The notes beneath the pieces were generated by a model that saw only the letters and a list, made by a program, of their open reading frames with translations, was not told where the DNA came from and did no database searches. From assembly GCF_029931775.1 (NCBI RefSeq), contig NC_079312.1:14019821-14083820 (forward strand): a DNA stretch of 64,000 bases. The letters are read 5' to 3'. This document shows positions 29,219 through 38,300 of this stretch, piece after piece. The DNA comes from Euleptes europaea. Taxonomy: Eukaryota; Chordata; Lepidosauria; Squamata; Sphaerodactylidae. Every line of letters begins with the position of its first letter. Position 1 is the first letter of the stretch. The position numbers and the translations under genes are program-made.

Positions 29219-29611
29219 ACCTATCGTCCATCATCTTTCTCCCGGTTCCTGAGGGAACAATAAGCATATGAACAGTACAAAATTCTAAGAGACTAATAAG
29301 TCATTGAATGAGATAAGCCAAAAAAATATATTTTTGTATTGTATTGTATTGCCTCACATGTACTCATAGTTATTTTCATAAGTTTCCTTTATTAGATTGT
29401 ATGTAATTTTTTCACTTTTGTCACTAAATTCACTGGCTTATAGAATAAGAGTTTGTATGTCATTTATAGAGCCCTTACTATACTTTCTCTCAGCTCAACC
29501 TCCAGGGACTAGCTGGAGATCTCCCGCTATTACAACTGATCTCCAGCTGAAAGAGATCAGTTCACCTGGAGAAAATGGCCACTTTGGCAGTTGGATTCTA
29601 TGGCATTGAAG

Positions 29612-30155
29612 TGAAGTGCCCACAATAAAGGTATTTTACCTGTGGCACTATTAACTGGCCCTGTGTACATGAACAGGTGCAGGAATCTCCCTTTTTGACA
29701 TAACACCCCATGTAGATAAATGCGTGTCAAGAATTCCTCCCCCCTCTGTCTTCTCTTGCTTTCAAATTCACTCAGTTTGCATAAGCACACAAACATTCCT
29801 GAGTTTGCAACATCCCTGCCTTGCTAGTGTGTTATCTTGGTAACGAGAACTTCACGTTCAGCTAAAGAACTGGCTTAATGCAGAATTGTCTGTTAAGGAT
29901 GACAGCATGAGAAAATTAGGATTGTATCGTATTGAAATCCATTGTGAGAAGGCTATAAAGCTTGAGCAATTCTCAACAGCAATGTGATTCTTTCTGCAGT
30001 GTGACTCTCTGGGGTCTTGGCTGGAGAGATTTGATCCCAGCTTGTATTGTTTAAATTGGTACCATTAAACGGCATAGCTGTAAAACTAACTCCTGATCTC
30101 CAGTGCGTTATCCTTTGATCTGACCTATCTGGATAGCGTTTTTCTAGGCACAACA
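29612..30155. mobile_element. Probable solo LTR (endogenous retrovirus type)
   Basis: 544 bases beginning TG and ending CA (tgaagtgcccacaataaag to tttctaggcacaaca), flanked by a 4-base duplication gaag (29608-29611 and 30156-30159). Removing it restores the host repeat word ggcattgaagtccctccc. A ctataaag word and an attaaa word are placed as promoter and polyadenylation signals would be. A fossil; family not resolved beyond LTR retroelement, and no internal region is present. Confidence 0.6.
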
Positions 30156-30490
30156 GAAGTCCCTCCCCTCTCCAAACCCCGCCCTCCTCAGGCTCCACCC
30201 CCAAAATCTCCCAACCTGGAATTGGCAACCCTAGCCAAAGTGCAGGGGCCAAGGGGAGTGATTTTTAAAAATACACTGGGGAAAAGGAGTGTGAGAGCAT
30301 ATAAAACCAACACTGTGGGGGCAGCTGCTACCAAAAAATGTTATTTTAATCTACACAGCCCATCAGATCTCCATCTGCCAACTGCACCTGGCCACAGCTG
30401 CTTTCTAAAAACACTAGGTGGGTACTCGGAAAGATGTTGGTGGGTGCCATGGCACACACAGGCACCATGTTCAGGACCCCTGCTCTATGG

Positions 30491-31135
30491 TACACCATAG
30501 AGTCTGGGAGAAACTGAATTCCTAGAGTGATAACAAATCTCAGCTGGTCTCTCTTCCCTCCCCAAACTCTGTCCTCCCCAGGTACCCCCCCTCCCCCACT
30601 CTCCAGGAAATTTACCAAGGTGGAGGTGGCAGCTCTTTTGAATATGTTTTGAAAACCATTGAATGTTAGGTGCCAAATCTCTTAACTTCAGCCCATTCAC
30701 AGCAATTAAAGTTAGGTGTTTGAGACTGTCTTAAATTTATTACATATATTTAAAAGAACACACTGTTTTAAAATGAAGCAGACGATCAAACAAATCATTT
30801 CACTATTATATCTAATAGTAAAATAGGTACCGTGCACCGTTGTTGGAAATAGCAAAACACGGCCATCCACAGACAAGCTGAAAAATTTGACATAGTTGGT
30901 TGGGGCTCCAAAGAGACACAGATATTTTGACAAATATGACTTTGTCAATTAACCAAAAGAAAAAGGATAAAGACTGCAGGAGGCATGGAATGTGGAGAAC
31001 AACGGAGTCAGTAGGAAGGAGGGATGACCAATGGGAAAATAATTGCTCAAGCCCTTGAACGTTTTTCCCCCCATTTCCCTTTGTTACCCCTCCCCTATAA
31101 AAATAAACAAATGGTGAAGTTTTTTCAAGAGTACT
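30491..31135. other. Stretch with no recognised feature
   Basis: AT-rich, short frames only. Confidence 0.35.
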
Positions 31136-31382
31136 AGGGTTGCCAACATCCAGTACAGCCCGAAATTCTCCCAGAATTACAGCCAATTTCCAGACACAGA
31201 AATTAATTCCCCTGGGGAAAATGGCAGGCTTGTAAGGTAGACTACGGTATATCACAGCGTCTACAAGAAATGGAAATCCTAAAGTGATATCACATCTCCA
31301 CTGAGCTCCCTCCTCTCCCTAAATTCTGCCTTTCTCAGACACAGCCATGCCCAAGAATTTTTCAAGCTGGAGTTGGCAACCC
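31136..31382 (+). mobile_element. Diverged GGGTTGCCA foldback repeat
   Basis: Reads ctagggttgccaacatccag to gctggagttggcaaccct. The middle is much diverged (aattacagccaatttccag), so it is an older copy. Confidence 0.65.
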
Positions 31383-31429
31383 TCTTGTATATTTGCCATC
31401 CTTGCCAAAAATTTAGGGTAAGCTAATGT

Positions 31430-31585
31430 TGTAAACAAGAGATGGATTGACTCAATAAAGGAAGCCCCAGCCTTCAATTTGCAAGATCCGAGCAAGGCTG
31501 TCAAAGATAGGACATTTTGGAGGACTTTCATTCATAGGGTCGCCATGAGTCGGAAGCGACTTGACGACACTTAACACACACACAA
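31430..31585 (+). mobile_element. BovB 3' end
   Basis: Reads acaagagatggattgactca, ggacattttggaggactttc and gtcggaagcgacttgacgac, then cacttaacacac. Confidence 0.87.
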
Positions 31586-31799
31586 TGTTGTAAACACTCT
31601 CCAGCTGTTACAATATGTGTTGGCAGCCGCTGAGAGGGAGCCTGTTTCCTTCTTATGGAGGCCAACATAGACAGATTATAGGCCATTAATCCATTAAGTA
31701 GTTTTAAAATGGTCCCGATTTGTTCAGAGTTCTGACACTCCTAGGGTTAAATTGTCTAATGAGTAATAATATAAAATCTCCCACAGAAAAACTTCCTTC

Positions 31800-32440
31800 T
31801 CCATCTTTTTTTTCCATCTAAAATTTGTATCCTGCGTTTCCACCAAAGCTAGTCCCCAAAATGGATTAGAACAGCTACTTCAAGCTACACAAACATACAC
31901 ACCAAATACAAAAGCACCAGAATAAAATGTCAAGCAACGTGAAACAGTAGCAGAGGTAAGAGTGAATAAAAACACAAACAGGGCCTGGCGGCCAAGAAAA
32001 TCAGGGCGAAGCAGATCACAAAAGGTGGTAAAGCTGGATAGAGCCGAATGGGCGTATTTTGATTTCTTAACTCCCATATTCTTTTAATGATTTCGGTTTT
32101 GCATATTTTAACTAGTTGTTATACTGTTTTAGATTGTAACGGCCTGTGGCCTTATACAATAAACTTGATCTGATCTGGAAAAAAACACAATTATGAGAAA
32201 AACACCAGCAAGTGCTGTCAAAAGGCTTGCACAACTACAAAGGTTTTTCAACCGGCCCCTAAAAGGTAAGGGCCTGGTTAATGCGGATGGTGCAGTCTGG
32301 GTGCCACCACAGAAAAGACCTTTCTCTAGTAGCTACCCACCTCACCCTCCAAGGTAGGAATGTGCAGAGCAGGACCTCCAGGAAGCTCCTGACAAAGAGG
32401 CATATTCGTGTGTAGGAGCAATCTCTTCAGATACTACAGT
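31800..32440. mobile_element. Decayed LINE 3' ends
   Basis: 31800-32180 ends attgtaacggcctgtggcct then caataaacttgatctgatct, a LINE-like end on the plus strand. 32200-32440 in reverse resembles the LINE 3' region at 10470 (tagctactagagaaaggtct, tggtggcacccagact). Families not resolved. Confidence 0.45.
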
Positions 32441-32862
32441 TCAAGCTTGGGCCTTTGCAAGTTAAAAAACAACAACCCTGCACAGTGCTTTTGTTTCCAG
32501 TGCATATCTTACAAGCAGTGGTGAGAGGTGATTGGTTTTGTCAGTCCCGGTCAATTCCCTGACGGATGTATTCTGAGCCTGATGCTGTTTCCAGACGCTC
32601 TTCACCGACATCTCCACATATTACCCGCTGCAGAAGTCTAACCTGCACGTTACCAGCGTGTGATCACTGTGCTCGAACAAATACTCTACAGATATTTAAA
32701 AATCAAAGATTTTCACAGCCTAGAAATTGCCCAAACAACAGCAGAGGAACAATCTAAAAATCCAGGTAGAATTTAACAGTTTGCCACGACCTTGCCCAGT
32801 TAAGATCGCGGGCCATGTGTTGCACTAATCGTCGCATTACTTATTCCAGATTCAGTTGTGGT
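32441..32862. other. Stretch with no recognised feature
   Basis: No repeat or gene recognised. Confidence 0.35.
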
Positions 32863-33111
32863 CTTTTATGCATGGCTGTTTCACAGAATCACAGAGTTGG
32901 AAGGGACCACTCACCGAAAACCCTCCGATGACTTCAGGTCGCCTCGCTCTCCCCCTGCATTTTGTCCGCGTATTCAGAGACCTGTTTTATCTCAAATTTG
33001 AAAACGTGGGGAAACACAGCGAGAGAGGGAGGCAACCTCTGACGGCATAATCAACACAAAAACCCAAAGTCATCAGAGGGGTGACAGTGAGTGAAACAAC
33101 CATGCATAAAA
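32863..33111. mobile_element. MITE-like element with a 27-base CR1 tail inside one end
   Basis: The ends ggtcttttatgcatggctgt and its answer caaccatgcataaaagacc are inverted repeats of about 25 bases. The word agaatcacagagttggaagg (32885-32911) breaks the left arm and equals the extreme CR1 3' end. Confidence 0.65.
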
Positions 33112-33228
33112 GACCTGTGTTTCCCTACCCAGTCATATGTCCCTCTAACAGTCACGATTTCCTGGCCAATACACCAATGTTAATTCAGTCCCCCTGAAGC
33201 AGAGGCCTCTATCCCTACAGGTATACCC

Positions 33229-33322
33229 ACCTGTCAAAGATAGGACATTTTGGAGGACTTTCATTCATAGGGTTGCCATGAGTAGGAAGCGACTTGACGG
33301 CACTTAACACACACACAACATA
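33229..33322 (+). mobile_element. Very short BovB 3' insertion
   Basis: About 94 bases, tgtcaaagataggacatttt to gacggcacttaacacacac, flanked by atacccacct on both sides (a 10-base duplication). Strong 5' truncation, recent-looking. Confidence 0.85.
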
Positions 33323-33692
33323 CCCACCTATCAGTAGGAAGATGCCAGCTCCAAAGTGTGACTTTGCCACTGTTCTATGTGACATCACCAGGCCCCCTCC
33401 CTTGACAGTCACATCACTGGACCTCCAACCATGACAGGTATCGGCCAATGAGTCTCAGGGATTAAGAGGATGGAGACCTGGAAGTCCACCCATCCCACAG
33501 CACTTAAGCTCCTGCCTTATTTTTCACTATGTGCCTGCTTTATAGTTAACTGTTAAATTTCAGTTCAGATTACACTATCTCATCTGGTTCTTAATTCCTT
33601 CTTTGGAAAATGTGAATTTGTTATTCGTGTGTACTCTTTGTTTTCCTCTTTTCTCAAAAAACCCATTTGATTTTAATATCTCAGTTTCTGTC

Positions 33693-33975
33693 TAGGGTTG
33701 CCAGGCCTGTCTAGGATTGGGAGCAGGAACGGGGTGGGAATGACAACATTGGCTGCATCGCTACGTCACTTCTGGGAGAAAAACCTGGAAGTGACATACA
33801 GTATCTCTAGGAATCGCAGAGCCACCCTATGTCGCTTCCAGGTTTCTCCTGGAAATGACAGCGATGCAGTCGATGTTGCCCTTTTTTCCCTTCCCACTGA
33901 TGCGTGGAACAGCTGTGGGCCCACGGACTGCCAGTGGGAGGCCCTCGACCATAGCGGAAGGCCCGGTAGCCCTAT
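33693..33975. mobile_element. Foldback repeat with AGGGTTGCCAG ends (second type)
   Basis: Starts agggttgccaggcctgtct and ends ggcccggtagccct. The inner hairpin aaaacctggaagtgacat is answered by gtcgcttccaggttt. Shares the end motif of the common repeat but a different body. Confidence 0.55.
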
Positions 33976-34062
33976 TTCTGTCTCATCCTTCAACTCAGCA
34001 AGTGGGAAACCAGATAAAAGAGAATTTCAGGAAACAGATCCAACACCCTGGCCTGGGGGAAC

Positions 34063-35396
34063 TCAACAGTGGGGTTGGCTTTCCTCCATCTTAGATTCCC
34101 TCAGCTGACAGACCGCAACAACCTCAAACGAGCCCTGTCCTACATCTGCATATGGCTGCTCTTCTAGGTTATATGATACCTCAATTGTCATGTGCCCTGC
34201 ATTTTGAGTGCTGACCGAAGTTTCCCCACAATCAGAGCTTGTACTTGATTCCCCTCTGGGGTTTGTATTCTGAGGCGAGACGACACTGGAGCCAACAGAA
34301 GAACCCTTCCGACTGGCTGAGCGCCTTTTTTGTCCCGTGTGAACGCGCTCATGCGTCATGAGGCCTGACCTCTGGCAGAAACATTTCCCACACAGTGCAC
34401 ACTTATATGGTTTCTTCCCTGTGTGAATCCGTTGGTGCGTAATGAGATTGGAGCCGTCACTGAAGCTTTTTTGACACACCGAGCATTTATATGGTTTCTC
34501 TCCAGTATGGATCCTTTCATGAACAGTGAGTTCAGTAGAGCTACGGAAACCTTTCCCACACTGGGAACACTTGTATGGTTTGTATCCGATGTGAATTTTT
34601 TCATGAGTGGAAAGGGTCCCCTTCTGACGGAAAGTTTTCCCACATTTCGAACATGTATAGGGTTTCTCTCCCGTGTGAATTCTTTCATGCGCAATCAGGT
34701 TAGAGCCGCTTGTAAAACTCTTCTCACACATTGAGCACTGAAATGGCTTATCTTCAAAGTGGATCTTTTCATGCGTTGTAAGGTTTCCCTTCTGGTAGAA
34801 ACTTTTCCCACACTGCAAACACTTATATGGCTTCTCTCCGATGTGAATTTTTTCATGTGTCGACAGGGTTCCCTTTTGACGGAAAATTTTCCCGCATTTT
34901 AAACACTTGAAAGGTTTCTCTCCGGTGTGAATTCTCTCATGTGCAGTCAGGTTGGAGCTACTGGCAAAACTTTTCTGACACATCGAACACTGGAACGGTT
35001 TTTCTCCAGTGCTACTTCGTTCAGGGCCCCTCAGTTCACCAGCACCACTAACTCTTTTCCTACGTTCTGAATACTTCTCTGCTTTCTCTCCAGAGTGTGT
35101 TCTCTCATGTGCTTGAAGATCTACAATGCTTCTGAAGCTCTCCCCGCAGACACAGCGATGGGTGTTTTCGACAAGTTCCGTTTCTTTCTGATCACCCTTA
35201 GTAACAGGTCCATCCATTTTCTTTCCCGGTTTGGTTCTCTGCTTCCTATCTGTTCTTGTCTTACTCCCAACCCTTGTCTCTTCTCTGCAATACTGAAATG
35301 TGTGGCCACTTCCCAGTGAGATTCCCTCTGGCGTTCCTTGCTGGGGTTCACCCTGATGAAGATTGTCCACTTGGATGACACGCATGGGCCCAACGC
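34063..35396 (-). CDS. Gene 2 exon: zinc-finger array and C-terminal tail
   Basis: Acceptor ttttctgcag|GCGTTGGG; with the carried G it reads [12 protein letters not shown], parallel to gene 1 [11 protein letters not shown]. Helices in order: [80 protein letters not shown]. One linker is FEDKP and one IGYKP. This exon keeps a long C-terminal tail missing in the paralogues, whose frames end inside or just after a finger. Confidence 0.9.
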
Positions 35397-38300
35397 CTGC
35401 AGAAAAGAAACACAGATAATGTGTCTTTCCTTGAGTTAAGAATGTGGAGCTCTACAGGATTGGGAGAAAGATGTGAAAGGAGAGAATGCCTCTGAACATG
35501 TTCATGGAGGAGAGGGCTATTCATGGCTACTAGTCAAAATGGATACTGGTTATGATGTGTACCTATCCTCTCCAGGATCAGAGGAGCATGCCTATTATAT
35601 TAGGCACTGTGAAAACACAGGCAGGATAATGCTGCTGCAGTCTTCTTGTTTGTGGGCTTCCTACAGGCACTTGGTTGGCCACTGTGTGAACAGACTGCTG
35701 GACTTGATGGGCCTTGGTCTGATCCAGCATGGCCTTTCTTATGTACTTATAATCTGTTTTTCCCACTCTCAGCACTGAGTAACCATACCCACCTCATACA
35801 TGTTTGCTATAGAGGTAGGGAGTCTAAGGTCCAGTTCGCAATGAGGTGGTAACTCTGCACAGAGGAAACTATCTTGTCAGGGAGAAGGTGGCAAGCCCGT
35901 GGGGAGGGAATTCTTTGTATGGGGGGTTATCCAGCCACGTGGGCCTTCTCAAGCAGTCTGAAATGGTACATCTTACGGCCAAACTACGCACTATGTTTTT
36001 TTTCAAGAGCTCCAGGTTCCACCGACTTGACTCACCTTCCCTGCAGCCACAGAGCAGATGTGGGCAATGTAGTTTTTAAGTCTGCAGGGGCCTGATTTAG
36101 CTCAGGACTACAACTAGGGTTGCCAGGCAACCAGTGGGGGGGACACAGTGTCACAGGATAATTTTTTTTTAAGAGCACAGCCTCATGCACTTACCAGACG
36201 TTGATACAGGAAGTGACAAGGGTAGCTCTAGGAATCATCATCTCCAATTGAAAGGATGAGGTAGACCAAGAGTCTAACTCAGTAAAAGGCAGGTTCATAG
36301 AATCATAGAGTTGGAAGGGACCACCAGGGTCATCTAGTCCAACCCCCTGCCCAATGCAGGAAATTAACAACTACCTCCCCCCCCCACAACCCCAGTGACT
36401 CCAACCCTCCCCCCACCATGCAGGATCCCACAATCAAAGCACTCCCGACAGATGGCCATCCAGCCTCTGCTTAAAGACCTCCAAAGATGGGGACTCCACC
36501 ACCTTCCGAGGCAGTGCATTCCACCATCGAACAGCCCTCACCGTCAGAAAGTTCTTCCTAATGTTTAAGTGGAATCGCTTTTCTATTAGTTTCAATCCAT
36601 TACTCCATGTCCTAGTCTCTGGAGCAACAGAGAACAAGCTAGTTCCCTCATCAACATGACATCCCTTCAAATATTTAAACATGGCTATCATGTCTTCCCT
36701 CAACCTTCTCTTCTCCAAACTAAACAAACCCAACTTCCTAAGTCTCTCTTCATAGGGCCTGGATTCCAGACCTCTGACCATTCTGGTCGCCCTCCTCTGG
36801 ACATGCTCCAACTTGTCAACATCCTTCTGAAATTGTGGAGCCCAAAACTGGACACAATATTCCAAGTGAGGTCTGATCAATGCAGAATACAGTGGTAGTA
36901 TTACTTCCCTTGATCTAGACACAATACTCCTATTGATGCAGCCCAGAATTGCATTGGCCTTCTTAGCCGCCATATCCCACTGTTGACTCATGTTCACGTG
37001 GTCCACTAAGTCCACTAAGACTCCCAGATTTCTTTCACATGTACTATTGTCAAGCCAACTCTCTCCCATCCTGTACCTGTGCCTTATGTTGTTTCTGCCT
37101 AGGTGAAGTACCTTACACTTCTCCCTATCGAAATCCATTTTATTACTAATGGCCCAGCTCTCCAGTCTATCAAGGTCATTCTGAACTCTGACCCTATCCT
37201 CCGGGGTATTAACTACCCCTCCTAACTTGGTGTCATCTGCAAATTTGATTAGCATGCTCTCTATCACATCATCCAAGTCATTTATAAAAATATTAAATAG
37301 TACCGGTCCCAGGACAGACCCCTGTGGCATCCCACTGTTCACTCCTCTCCAGGATGAAGTTGTGCCATTAATGAGCACCCTTTGGGTTCGGTTGGTCAAC
37401 CAATTTCCAATCCACCTAACAGTAGCAGTGTCCAGCCCACATTTTACTAGCTTTGTTTCAAGATCATGGGGGACTTTATCAAAGGCTTTACTGAAATCAA
37501 GGTACACTACATCTACAGCATTCCCTTCATCTACCATACTTGTCACTCTTTCAAAAAAAGATAGGAGATTAGTTGAGCATGACCTGTTTTTGAGAAACCC
37601 ATGTTGACTGTCAGTGAGCACGGCATTTCTTTCTAAGTGCTTATAGACCGTCTGTTTAATTATCTGCTCTACTATTTTACCTGGTATTGATGTCAGGCTG
37701 ACTGGGCGATAATTGTTTGGGATTTCTTTCCCCCCCTTTTTAAAGATGGGGACCACATTTGCCCTCCTCCAGTCTGCTGCAACTTCTCCTGTTCTCCATG
37801 AATTCTCAAAGATTATTGCCAGTGGTTCTGAAATCACTTCAGCCAGGTTCATTTAGGGAGGGGTCATGGCTCAGTGGTAAAGCATGTGCTTGGCATGCAG
37901 AAGGTTCCAGGTTCAATCCCCAGCATCTCCGCTTAAAAGGGTCAAGTAGTAGGTGATGTGAAAGACCTGAGACACTGGAGAGCTGCCGCCAGTCTCAGCA
38001 GAAAGAACTGTCCTTGGTAGACCAACGGTCTGATTCAGTACAAGGCGGTATCACGAGTTCAAGGTATTCTTACCCAGCGACCACTCTTCTCCTTCCCACT
38101 CCTGCTTGACATCCACAAGGTTCCAAGTATCTGGTGGTGGATTCTTGTTCCCCTCGGAAGGAATGACGGCCGCTTCAGGCAACGGTTCTGGCATCTGAAA
38201 TAGCCATGAAAACCTCATTATGTGTGACAACATATCCATAAGCAAATCTTGACTGTTGGATCTGAAGGCAGATTCCTACAAGCAGATCCTTCATTGGTTG

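Larger units (their letters stand above)
28587..29495. mobile_element. Palindromic element, probably a Penelope-like terminal repeat pair
   Basis: The arms 28623-29046 and 29072-29495 are reverse complements over 424 bases with no length difference and no mismatch that I noticed, around a 25-base spacer. A 36-base non-palindromic extension (28587-28622) is present at the left only. The host word caacctccagggactag is repeated at 28570-28586 and 29496-29512. Inverted terminal repeats with a one-sided tail, long target duplications and hammerhead motifs are features known for Penelope-like elements. No reverse transcriptase is inside. Confidence 0.6.
28562..30237 (+). mobile_element. GGGTTGCCA foldback repeat, twice interrupted
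   Basis: Own parts: 28562-28586, 29496-29611 and 30156-30237 (cagggttgccaacctcc; tagctggagatctcccgcta; aagtccctcccctctcc to attggcaaccctag). Confidence 0.85.
28473..30482. mobile_element. hAT element carrying nested insertions
   Basis: The ends caggggtccctaacc and caggacccctg with an exact 8-base duplication ctctatgg at 28465-28472 and 30483-30490. Its own sequence is only 28473-28561 and about 30238-30482 (related to 5160-5503); the rest is a foldback repeat that itself holds a palindromic retroelement piece and a solo LTR. Confidence 0.87.

Noticed and set aside
28623-29495. CRISPR-like or operator palindrome
   Set aside because: A single long inverted repeat in eukaryotic DNA with target duplications; a mobile element explains it.
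37856-37930. tRNA-Ala gene
   Set aside because: Part of a dispersed SINE with a body and many copies; a functional tRNA gene is not supported.
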